From Haliclystus octoradiatus (Eukaryota > Cnidaria > Staurozoa > Stauromedusae > Haliclystidae): a stretch of DNA of 64,000 nucleotides. Positions 1 to 10,900 of this stretch are shown in pieces. Made by a program: the position numbers and the translations under genes. The stretch lies in the NCBI GenBank assembly GCA_916610825.1, contig OU744450.1:9816261-9880260 (forward strand), read 5' to 3'. Below the pieces are notes generated by a model. It saw only the letters and a program-made list of their open reading frames with translations. It did no database searches and was not told the origin of the DNA. Positions within the stretch are counted from its first letter, which is position 1; each line of letters starts with the position of its first letter.

Positions 1-99
1 GCCTGCGTATAACAATAGTTTCAAAGCGAGACGGTTGAATTACGTTAAGCATAAATTCAACTTGAGCTCGCAGCGGTCGCCGGTCAATTGCCCCTTTAA
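1..99. mobile_element. Right end of a TTAA-flanked MITE (piggyBac-like), truncated by window edge
   Basis: Bases 1-95 match the last ~95 bases of the complete element at 36065-36263 with a few substitutions, including the inner GCAGCGGTCGCCGGTCAATT block and the terminal GCCCCT. The copy is followed by TTAA at 96-99, the same target site as at the complete copy. The left end lies outside the window. Confidence 0.7.
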
Positions 100-343
100 G
101 GACTGTAATGCTACAGAAATAGTCAATAGAAATCCAACATCGATGAATTTAAAAAATTCCAACACAAAAATTGACAATGTTGATCCATGACAGTTGTCCA
201 GATGTTACATCAACATCTCCCATGTAGGGCCTACTTTTTTGATTTTTCTTGTAATTGCATTAAATCTTTAATATGTTCTCATTACCCTTAAGTAGGGAAA
301 ACAGTCCATGGACTTGCAAGGCTGAATGTTTCAAAAACAGCTA

Positions 344-520
344 CAGTGAAACCTGTATATAACAGCCAGCTATGAGAGGTAGATAAACTGACCACTATAG
401 GCAGGTGGCCCTTATTCACAGGGTTGATTCAATAGAAAATGCTATTTTAGACATATTAAGAGTGACCACTATAGACAGGTGGCCAATGTATAGAGCTGAC
501 CATTATAACAGGTTTGACTG
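344..520. mobile_element. Short MITE with TA target site (mariner/Tc1-like)
   Basis: A 177 bp element has imperfect terminal inverted repeats. The left end reads CAGTGAAACCTGTATATAAC and the right end is the inverse of CAGTCAAACCTGTTATAATG. It is flanked by TA on both sides (342-343 and 521-522). Inside, the block GACCACTATA.GCAGGTGGCC occurs twice as a direct repeat. No coding potential. The TA site and small size suggest a Tc1/mariner-type MITE; the family is inferred. Confidence 0.65.
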
Positions 521-855
521 TACATTGATAAAAAGGGCAATTTGAAATTACTTAAAATTGTGAAGTTGATGCTTTCATACATTGGTCATTAACAATTACA
601 ATAAACTGCTCTCAGGGTATCCAACCATGTAAATATTCATGAGAAAATGTTCGGGAATAAATCTTTGCAGACCAGATATACCCATTTTATTTCAAACAGG
701 TTATGGAATTTTGACCAGTTCCTGCATGAACACTTCACAAAAAGTTCATGAACATTTTATAAACAATAATAGAAAGTTGAAGAATGTGAATTAAATGTGA
801 CTTTTCATTATATAATTAATCATTTTTCTTTTTTCATAAGGTACAACTAACATAC

Positions 856-1422
856 CATGTAAGCCACTATATGATTTTGCAGCACTGTAACATCGGCAAT
901 CATCTTCATGTAAAATCTTTCCTTTTCTATTACATCTTTTATAATATCTATTTCGACATTCACAGGTACATGCAGTAGCATTAAAATCTTGTTTCTCAAT
1001 ACATATTGTTTTACATTCGCATGCACATGTATAAGGATTCCAATCGTAATTGGCTGGACAAGCATGTTCTGTAACGTCACGCTTACATTTACATGTACAG
1101 TCTGTTTCATCCCAATATTGCGTCAAAGAGTCACATACCGATGCGTCGTATACACATTGACACTGGCATGAAGTATCATTTCTTAACGTAATAGTTTTAT
1201 TTTGAAATGTTAATTGATCAAATACATTCAAAGAAACATTCTCTGTTATATTTGGCATGCAACGTTTTGTTTCTGGTGATAGGTTTCCACATGCACCATT
1301 ACACCGATGCAATGAAACTATTAAAGGGAAATAATTGTATCCGGGGTTATCAACTGCTATTAATGTTGCTCTTGATTGGCATTCTTCATTTGGTAAATTT
1401 ACTGGATCACCGTCTACTTTCT
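856..1422 (-). CDS. Exon 2 of VEGF/PDGF-like gene (cystine knot and CXCXC repeats)
   Basis: The exon starts after a pyrimidine-rich TTTTAG acceptor with two bases completing the split codon. It encodes the whole cystine-knot domain and the CxCxC clusters (CQCQC, CTCKC, CACEC, CTCEC, then CRCY). The cysteine pattern is far too regular for chance and stays open for 188 codons. A GTATGT donor directly follows 856. Confidence 0.72.
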
Positions 1423-3075
1423 CTAAAATAGAAAAGGATAATATGTCATTGAATTATTAGGGCTACTGACTAAATAAAGATATAACATAATTTATTTTGT
1501 CATTTATTTGATTTTTACACTTGAGCGCAGCCAACTTGTTATACGACATTATCATCATAAAAAATTGGAGTTCGACTTATATGCGCACCAATATGGTAAA
1601 GCTTATTTCTACTAGCTATTAAACATAGATTTACAATGTCAAATTATCTCCTGACACAGGCCTATCATAATTTATTCCTGTTACTTCTGAATTTTGAAAT
1701 ACGTCAACACTTGTTCCCCTATTTCTGTATTTTTAAATCAGGATACCATCATTGGTTACAGTATAGCATTAATGATCAACAGTTATTGATCAAACGCAAG
1801 GTGAGGCAAGGTCATTATGCCGATATTCATTAAGCTACCATCAATAACTGTTTTAGTCAATGACCAACTGGTGGTCAATTTTGTAAATATAAAATCATAA
1901 CATGAATTTTAATGCATTGGCATCAAAAATGCAATTATCCGTTGCGTTATCATACTGGTAAGAAATCACGTAGCGGTCAATACAGCTATAAATTGGCCGC
2001 TGATTCATCGATCGAATTTATCAATTTTCGTATTGACCTGTTGGTCAGTGTCTAAATAATCATATTTACTTTTGAGACAGTTAATATTAGCCTAGTGCCT
2101 ACCACAGTTCATACTGTACTTGAGCAAAACAATCAATAACTAGTACTAAGGGAGTAAGGGATGCCATCATTGATATTTTGGAGAGATATAAGCGTTACCA
2201 TGACAACAATGTAATAAGAAACAGTACAGTTATAACACGTGTCACACGAAAGTAGACTATGTGATGTCTCTCATCGAAAATATTTCCTTCTCTGGGATAT
2301 AAGAAACATTATAAAAGCTACATATCTAACAAAGAGGGGAAATCCAGGACTAAAACTACACACAAAGCTTTTAGGTTTTGGCTTGTTTACCCGAACCAAT
2401 ATTTAAACATGGTGGGAATGTTAGTAAATATTTGACTATGTCTGGAATTTTGTTCGTGAATTATATAAAGAATGAATATTTTGCCACCTGCCAATCGAGT
2501 TACTCATTTGATCTTAATAAACCGCGATAAGACTGTTTCAATTATCACGAAACAGAAACTTTGAAATGAGCAATGCTTTACTTTCGGTTGTCTATGGATT
2601 CCGCAAATGTTGAATCAGGTAAAAAAAAAACGTAAACTCGAACTGTTGTTGATTCAGTACTGTGGTCCACAAAGTACAACAAATTAGTTTGAAAACGAGA
2701 TGCGTACGCCTCTCAATAAACAAAATTCGACGCATTTCAAGTCCTGTACAAAGTCGAATGAGTATAATTCCTTCAGGTTTTTATCTTTATGCAGTTACTA
2801 GTATTTGGCAGTGAGGCCGCTCATGCCTTTCAAAGCGGGTAGCCTAAAGCTTTGGACAAATTGGTAGCAAGAGTGAACATCAATAACCCAATATCACAGT
2901 ACAAAAACAAAGTGCTTTTAGTCATAGAAGAAGAAAAGCAATTATAGATCAATACACCTGCAACCAAAAACAATAAAATTAAATTTGTACGATTATGAAA
3001 TATCACACCTGTCCATAAGGTAGCAAAGCACAGCATCGTCCAGACCATACCCAGCGTCCTCGACCTACACTCCAT
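856..3075 (-). CDS. VEGF/PDGF-like cystine-knot growth factor with CXCXC tail (two exons seen)
   Basis: The predicted product is a secreted ligand for a VEGF/PDGF-type receptor tyrosine kinase. Exon 1 (3075-3009) gives a signal peptide and ends in phase 1 at AG|GTGTGA. Exon 2 (1422-856) opens after TTTTAG in the matching phase. Mature order: an acidic lead, then the cystine-knot domain (EEC, SLHRCNGACG, TKRCMPN, NDTSCQCQC), then four cysteine clusters of the CxCxC (silk / Balbiani ring 3) type as in VEGF-C/D. All six knot cysteines align with VEGF-A, but the two that make the inter-chain bonds are replaced (PLIVSL and CNGAC). Several N-glycosylation sequons are visible. The coding end is uncertain: either a splice donor at ATG|GTATGT (856/855) leads to a further exon outside the window, or the frame reads on to a stop at 791-793. 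The closest families are PVF and VEGF-C; orthology cannot be decided here. Confidence 0.68.
1423..3008 (-). other. Intron of the VEGF/PDGF-like gene
   Basis: A 1.6 kb AT-rich stretch between the two exons. Around 1850-2060 there are several inverted and direct copies of a GGTCAAT / ACCAACTGGTGGTC type motif, perhaps an old MITE, without clear ends. Nothing else recognised. Confidence 0.45.
3009..3075 (-). CDS. Exon 1 of VEGF/PDGF-like gene (signal peptide)
   Basis: ATG at 3075 begins a 22-codon reading with the hydrophobic core MVWTMLCFATLW, typical of a signal peptide, followed by a GGACAG|GTGTGA donor. The open frame continues into the intron to 2830 with more hydrophobic residues, so an unspliced small membrane protein is an alternative. 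Splicing is preferred because the phase fits exon 2 exactly. Confidence 0.55.
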
Positions 3076-4467
3076 TTTCCAAATGAAACCAATATCACGA
3101 AATCAGGAATCACAAAATGAATTCACCTCCAAAAACTTTTATCTTGTAATTAAACTTGTGTTCTATATTTATGAATGACATTAATCGTTTCAGTGGTAAA
3201 TTTAACGATAATGTGTTGGAAATATTCACTCATGTAAGCAACTCTGTTATCTTCTAAAGTCACAAGGTCTAATGTTGTTGTTTCATGAAAAAATCGGAAA
3301 CGATTGAAGGTGTATGTTAAACAGGGGGTTTCACCCTTCTTTTTATATACCCATATATGGGAGATGGTTAATCTACATTGTTTCCGATCAGATAAAGTGA
3401 CAAAAGAATCAAAATCATAGAGATTCTACAAATAGTTTTCATTGTTAAAAACTAATAGCGGAACTAAATATTTACTTTTAAGAATTACCAGGATTTGAAA
3501 AGATTAAACGGTGGAATGCAGATATGGAGAAGGGTGAATAAATCACATTACCTAACAAGAGTACTGAAATTGAGTAGAAATTAACAGGAACAAACTGAAT
3601 TTGAGGAAATGGGCATGTCAACAAGAAGTAGCGAACGTTATTCAACCAGAACTTGTATAATTACATTAAATAATACTACAGTATTATTCCAAACAGTTCA
3701 ACTGCTTACAATCTTACAATGCATAGTTCAAAACATTAAAATATGTAAAAATCCATGTTAAATATATTACGAAGTATAATATTTAATGTGCAGCATACTA
3801 TAATCTGCATAAATTTACATAAATTAGGCTATTGTGATATATTATGTAGGTGCTCTCTTATATATCTCTATTCTTTTTACTATCATATATGATACAAACA
3901 TTATATTTATGGAAAATAACTATGAAATATCTGCAATAAGGTAAAATACAGTAGCTAAATAAAATATCAATCATAAACGCTAATTATTCACCAGGCAACA
4001 TACCATACAAATGTATACTTCCAAAACTTTAAAAATAATCAAATTTACCAAGTATGGATTCCAATCATTCACGCATGAAGATAATAATAAATTATAACTG
4101 AATTTGTGATTGTATGTATAATTGTATATTGTATACTCCATTTATTGTTTGATTTTGTAGCCTTGGTAATTTTTTCCATCTTTAAAATTATCTAATTAGG
4201 GATTTCCTCTTTATCGAAGTTTCTCTTCCAAAGTTAAGTGGCTACTTGCAATAACAAATCTCAAAATTAGAGTGGAAATGCATTAAAAATTCAGAATCTA
4301 TAAATTATTAATAATAGGGATATTCCCCATACTGAAATAGGCTATACTCTGTCATATTTAGCTGTTACATTCCATTAAGCTCAGAGTTGTAACCAATCAT
4401 AAGTCTTAACTACTCATTCAATCCATATGTCATTCATTAATATAATATGTCAAATAAATAATTATAA
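3076..4467. other. Intergenic spacer between VEGF-like gene and carboxypeptidase D
   Basis: AT-rich non-coding DNA holding the upstream region of the VEGF-like gene and the 3' UTR of the carboxypeptidase gene, both read on the minus strand. No ORF or mobile element with ends was recognised. Confidence 0.5.
4141..4146 (-). terminator. CPD: Candidate polyadenylation signal for carboxypeptidase D
   Basis: AATAAA on the minus strand, about 320 bases after the stop codon at 4468. This is a common hexamer in AT-rich DNA, so the assignment rests on position alone. Confidence 0.25.
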
Positions 4468-4995
4468 TTAAGACATAGGTATTGAGTCATCTGCACCAAA
4501 TATAACTTCTTCTTCCATATCAGAATCATCGTCAGCTAATAATGATCTTGAATTAAACGATTCAAAGCCCATTTCATCTAAATACTCTTTTCTGCGTACA
4601 TTGAATTTACCAAGACCTTTTCCAGTTCGGCGACGTCTTCTGTACCATGAAATAGTTTTTAATAATAATAAAATCAACATTGAACCACATATTATGCTCA
4701 AAACGATAACAAATACATAAGGACGAATACCAAGGATTGATCGTTGACGTTGCAATGAGAAATTGACAATTTTGGCATTACTCTGGTAAGTAGGTATATG
4801 TATTAGATAATGCTGACCTTCATAACCAGGAGCAAAGGCTGAGATTTTATACGAACCAGGAAGTAATAGCCGCCAATAGTCCCCATCATTGGCACTTTTA
4901 ATTATATGATCTCTACCGTCAACACGAATTGATACTTTGGAAATTCCTTCGTTCGTCTTTGAGTCACGAACTACACCCTTAACACCTTGGTGAAC
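4468..4995 (-). CDS. CPD: CPD exon 7: transthyretin-like module, TM helix, cytosolic tail
   Basis: Starts after CATTCCAAG with VHQGVKGVV, matching VHIGVKGTI of CP I. It encodes the last transthyretin-like module ([12 protein letters not shown]), the membrane helix [20 protein letters not shown], an RRRRR stop-transfer and a tail with [15 protein letters not shown]. The tail resembles the acidic, casein-kinase-2-like cluster that controls trans-Golgi recycling of CPD in vertebrates. Stop TAA at 4468-4470. Confidence 0.9.
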   Translation of the reverse strand, partial: VHQGVKGVVRDSKTNEGISKVSIRVDGRDHIIKSANDGDYWRLLLPGSYKISAFAPGYEGQHYLIHIPTYQSNAKIVNFSLQRQRSILGIRPYVFVIVLSIICGSMLILLLLKTISWYRRRRRTGKGLGKFNVRRKEYLDEMGFESFNSRSLLADDDSDMEEEVIFGADDSIPMS

Positions 4996-7900
4996 CTTGG
5001 AATGAGAAATTAAATTGAAATATTAGATTGATGAATTTAACTACATGTTTAATGTTTCAAATGGCCTTTCTTGTCTTCATGAATTGTAAAAGAACTGTAT
5101 ATAAGGTGTTCATGAACAGTTCATGAAAGTTTGTCCAGTTCATAAAATTTTCATGGACTATTCAGGAACAGTTGAGTAGGTTCATGAAAAGCTGTGGAGG
5201 TTCATGGAGTTCATGAACAGTTCAGTTCATGAATACAACTAAATCTTTCACAGAGGATATTCATTTGACAAGAAATAGATATACGTTGAATATTATTATG
5301 TTCTTCCAATTGTATATAAGTGATAATATGTGTCAGTAAGTTATCATGAGCAGAGCAGGTGATGCAGTAGCCTTGCAGTTTGACTTGCTCCACGTCTCAC
5401 TTATGTTGATAACAATCTTAATATGTTCGGAAAGTGAGACTTGTGTTCTTTGCCCATTCTATTGTTTTCTGAAACAATGGAAATGCATCAAACCATGCGG
5501 ATGACGTAAAATATTTTCAAATTGTCCAGGAAGTCGTCTTCAATCCTAATTCATTTTTGCAAATATGTCATTGAGTTAAACGATGCCATCCGAAACCCTG
5601 CAATTTGGCTTCATGATCATCAGTTAAAGCTTTAGAGCTGTTGAAAATGTTCTAACTAGAAAATATATTGTTGATTATTTGCCTCGACCAACTGATTCTT
5701 GCATGTCGTTGATTTTTGGAATGATGCAAGCTTTCTTTGTGTATTGTGATTGTTGTGGTGGTGATAAAAGCCAACATTTTATTCCTGCCTGTTTTCTTGC
5801 TTAGATCAGTTTAATCAAAAATTATTAGATTATTAGAAAATCATGCCATGTGAACCCCTGACTATCTCATTTTTCAAAGACAAAAAATCCAATGAAAACA
5901 ATAAGATAAGACAAGCCAGCGTTGCGTAGAATCCTACCAAACACTTTGCAAAGGACACAAGTCCCGCTTAACGAACATTGCATTTCGGGAAATCAAAGTA
6001 AGCGGGGCTTGGGGGGACAAGTCAACCTTGCAGTTTGAAATGCTTACTGAAATGTTAGTTTTGAGTTACTGGCTTTTAGAATGACCCTGGCTATAAAGAA
6101 CTTTTGTAGAGTGAAGATAATGTGTACTATTATAATGGGCCTAGCAAATATTTTGTGCTTACCACCCTAGCTTAAGATGGCAATATTGCCGTAGACGGAT
6201 TTGATAATTAAGCTTATACTGTACCGTTCTTAAAAATTGCATCAAAGGTTTCCTATGGTTTTGCCAATGAATTTGAAGTTCCATTTCTTCAGGGTATTTA
6301 CAACATCCAGTGTGTATGGTAAACTCAAGACATCCAGCTTTATCGTAATTAAAATCTGCCATTGTATGAGATACAGAATTCCATTTTGCACCATTGACAA
6401 TACCTTCTTCAAATGAATCACGAACAGACATACCAGGGCAAAACGGTTTGCCAAGATGCATAGAGGGATGAAGGTTTGCATATGTCTTTGAAATTTTTCG
6501 AAATACATCATTGTCAGACGTTGGGTTTACTTCAGCTAAACCAGATGGACTAGCTTTATATGGATATGAAACAACTAATGAACCTCCCCTGAGATTAGCA
6601 GACAAGATAAATTTGTTGTCCTTCATCCATTTGATCAAGGCATTAGTTTCTGGTTGTACATTATCTTGATCCTTATCTAGAGAAATAAAAATACAAACAA
6701 GGTCAAATCTTTATTGATTGCAAGTAGTAGCCTAGAGACTAGGAGTATTATCAAATGATATTGTGCATATGTCAATCACAAAACTTAAGATTAGAGTCAA
6801 ACGTGTAATACCAACCTCTTGTCTATAATGACCACTTTAGTAATAAATAAAAAAAAGTGAAAAGTTGATGTAAAAATTATAAAAACAGCAAAAAAATGTT
6901 ATTAGCACTGCAAAAAGTACTCTCTAATCATTTGTTAACTTTTAAAAAACTATTTAAATACTTCAAAACACATTTATTTTGCAAGAATCGTTTTTATTCA
7001 GACGAAAACAAAATGACGACTATGAAAATCAAAACGAGATATGAATACTGATATCTTGCAAGCAAGGTTACCCTGCATGAACAGTTCACGAATCATTTAC
7101 GGACAATTCATGAACAGTTCTACAACTTTGTGATTACCGTATGTATGGCTTCTTCATTAGGGGTGAGATGATTTTTCTGAAAATAATCAGTTCTGCTGTT
7201 CATCGGCGCCAAACTTTACTAATCGCAAAATAATCGGCTGGACATATCATGAAATTTAAAATAAAACTTCTTCATTCCAAAATTAATTAATTAAATGTTT
7301 TGAAATACATGATTTGTCATGCCACCTGACACTCCTTCTATTGTTATACAGTGAGAAAGGTCAACGCATTTGCTTGGATTTGTAGGAAACAGTTTTGAAA
7401 ACAGTTAAAAGTAGTTTAATGTTTGATGTTTGTACAGATAATTTATTTGTATTACTTTGGAAGAATCACTCTACAAAGCTGGAAAGATATACAAATTATT
7501 TATGAGGGAAACTTCACTTTGTTGCCTGCTTTGTTGTGTGAACAGAGACAACCTTCTGCTATCCCCAAAATTGAATAACTTTCCATACCTCCATTTATTT
7601 TTTCAGCTAATTGCAGGCTAGGCATTGCATATACAGTATAATGTTGGATGTTTTGATCATTATAAACTTGTGTTATAAGTATCGTCTCCTGCTCATATTG
7701 TATTAATTTGTTCGGATGGAAATAATCGGGGAAACCGATAAATCGAATAATTTTCATGACTAACAGGAAGCTAACTAATCGGCATCGAATGAGGGTAAAT
7801 GACCTTATCGTCTCACCCCTAATTTTAATGAACACTTTATAAAACAAAGTTCATAAACAGTTCAATAACTATATGACCATTCATTGCTTTTTCATGAAAA

Positions 7901-10900
7901 TTGAACACTTTATAAAAAGCACATGAACCTTTTATGGACACTTCATTAACCGCTTATTGACAGTTCATGAAAAGTTCATCAACTTTATGAAAATGTATGA
8001 GTTTTTCATGAACAGCTTCTAAACATCATGGACCATTTAAATAACAGTTTATGAACCCTTCATGGACACAGACATAGTTCATGAACAGTTGACGGAAATT
8101 GTACCATTGAATTCAATCATTAGAGTAGGACTAGCTTTATCAGCAATTTGTAATTCCCTATAGACCAATTTAGACTGGATTGCTATTATGAAATATGACA
8201 TCAGATTTCTCCAGCCTGATTGGTTGATTCACATACATACTTACTTACCTGGAAAATTTTCAATCAAATCTACACCATTCGCATTCAGCTTCCCGGCATT
8301 TGACAAACAATCACCAAGAACAGCATGTGATAAGCCATCTGGATTTGCCATTGGTAAAATATGAATGCGTGTTGAGTCAACAAGTGATGTAACACTATGA
8401 TCATATCCGTATCCCATAGTCAAATGACGAATGAGAGAAATTAATAACTCCTTTCCGACCACTTCATTTCCATGCATACCTAGACAAAGTAGAAAATATT
8501 TTAGAATCTGATAAAATAGCTATAGTTACAGGTATAATAAAAGAGTGAGACACACAACTACAACAGAATGTCATTTTCAGTGAATATTTGAAACCAAAGA
8601 GACAAGAACGACATTAGAGGTCTGCATTGAATCGGGTTGAGCATTAATAATCCGAATCCGATCTGAATGTGTTAAATCCAAAAGAAATCGGAAACATTCA
8701 GATGTTGGATCCGAGTAATGTAGGCTATAATTCTCTATTCCATTTATGATCATTATGTTAAAAAGATATTAAAAACAACGAAATGGTTATAAAACGTTCA
8801 TAAAAATAGTCCATATAACTCAGCATTTCCTAATATCAAGTCCTGATACAAAACAATCTGATCCGATCGTAAAACAAAAATCTAATCGGAATCAGAAAAA
8901 ATTTGGTCGGATCGGATACATACAAAGAGTACATTATTCTCAATATGTCGATATCTGAGACATACAATTCAATCAAGCTCAAATATAATGGCTAAAACAG
9001 TTTGTGTTATAATGAAATTGATTTAATCAATTTGATTGGTGTAGAGTTATTATGCCAAATCATCACATCCAAAGTAGGTTCGAAAACATAATCGATCGTA
9101 CAATTTGAACTCTAAATCACAATTGAGAGTTTCCGATTTGATTAGGAGTTTTCAAAACAATTTATGGGCAAAAAGTCATATAAATGTTTATATAAAATGT
9201 GTGTAAGTATACAAAGAAATTGGTGCACAGTTTCCCATGAGCTGTTGACAGCGGCGGCATTGTGATTTTCTGATGCTTTGTCACTTTCTCTTTACGTGCC
9301 CTCTTGTGCGCCAAACATCAATAGATCATGGGAAACTGTGCGCTTATTGGACATAAATCACATATCACAACATGCTGTTGCTCATAATTGTTTCTACTGT
9401 ATAGGTCTACTCACCAGCAATCAGCTTTACTTCAGGTTCTCCAGTTTCATGTTTTCCAGGTTTATTAGTAATTTCCATCACCCACAAATCGTTACCCTCA
9501 ACAGATTTACCAATACTATACAGACGCGTGATATCAGGAAAAGAAATGGCTGTTTCTTTCATGATTTTCACCATAGAATTATAGGAATGATGAACAAGTG
9601 AAGCTCCTTTATGAAGAACAAAATCAAGTTTATTTGGTTGATTTTTAACAACAGTGATATCTTGAGTAGATGAATCAAAACCAGGCGCTTTCGCAATAAC
9701 CGTGTATTTACCAGGGTTAACATATTTAAAATAATGACCATTATTTGTTGTATTTGCATGAAATTTTAACTTTGTAAAATAAACATCAGCAATTTTGATT
9801 GGTTGATGATTCATTTTTTTAATATCACCATGAATATATGTATACGATTGTTCTGTGAATGTCAATAACGCATTACGATTATCACGCCATATTGTAACAA
9901 GTTGGTTTTCCTCAGGATATTGACAACATGATAAATGTAAATTAATTATTAATGAATTTTGAATCGCATAAGCATACGTTGACAATGTATCTGATTGTAC
10001 TTTCCATTCCGATCCTCTAACAACACCATTTGGGTATCTAATAGTACCATCTGTTTGACACCCATGCCCAGATGACATTGATGGATGGGAAGACGAATAA
10101 CTTGCTGCTAAAGATTTGAATAAAACATCATCTGGGGTTACTGAGCCATTGATGTTTTGAATGCCAGATACAGATGCCTCATCCAATGGATACCTAATAG
10201 ATTAACGAATGTGAATCAAATTACTGATTTATTACTTATTTACAGTCATTATACTAATACAACATTTTCAAGAGAATAAAATTAAAAGGAAAGAAATTTA
10301 AAACTTTGCTAGTTTATATTATGTGATAAAAAATTTCAATATAATGTGATAAAATTCAACAAATAATAGACTATATATCATTAACGTCATTAACACCTTT
10401 TCTTTGTAATTTGTATAGTCTATTATTTGTTGAATTTTATCACATTATATTGAAATTTTTTATCACATAATATAAATTAGCGAAGTTTTAAATTTCTATC
10501 CTTTTAATTTTATTCTCTTGAAAATGTTGTTTTACTATAATGACGAAGCGTTGCAAAATTATGTCTATTCTATCGCTTGTCTTTTTATCAAACTTATTAA
10601 ACAAAAAGTTTTTATCAAATTAATATTGTTCAGTTAAACTGTCCGCAGATTACACCATCCGCATATTTTTACTGTACTGCTATTGATGAAAAATTGATGT
10701 GGTATTTGTTTTTAGACTCTATTTAAGCCTAGGACTTGAGTTTATATATTATTATTTAAGGTGTTCTTGGGAATGAATTGATAAATGGAACATTTCTATT
10801 GATACAAAACAGCTTAAGTTTGGTAGCAAATAATAAAGGTTTCTAACTTTTGATGGATTCTAGTACTTGGAATTTTTTCATATTTTTATGGAATTATAGA

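Larger units (their letters stand above)
6677..8248 (-). other. CPD: CPD intron 5
   Basis: 1.57 kb intron, largely repeats: a TTCATGAAC cluster at 7075-7125, an inverted-repeat element at 7156-7824 and a second TTCATGAAC cluster at 7840-8095. Confidence 0.7.

Noticed and set aside
2830-3008. Continuation of the exon 1 frame as an 81-residue three-helix membrane protein
   Set aside because: A consensus splice donor and matching phase with the growth factor exon explain the first 22 codons better. The remaining frame also contains an acceptor-like string. It is kept as an alternative in the exon 1 entry.
9278-9601. 107-codon plus-strand frame over CPD exon 4
   Set aside because: Lies partly antisense to a well-supported exon and partly in a MITE.
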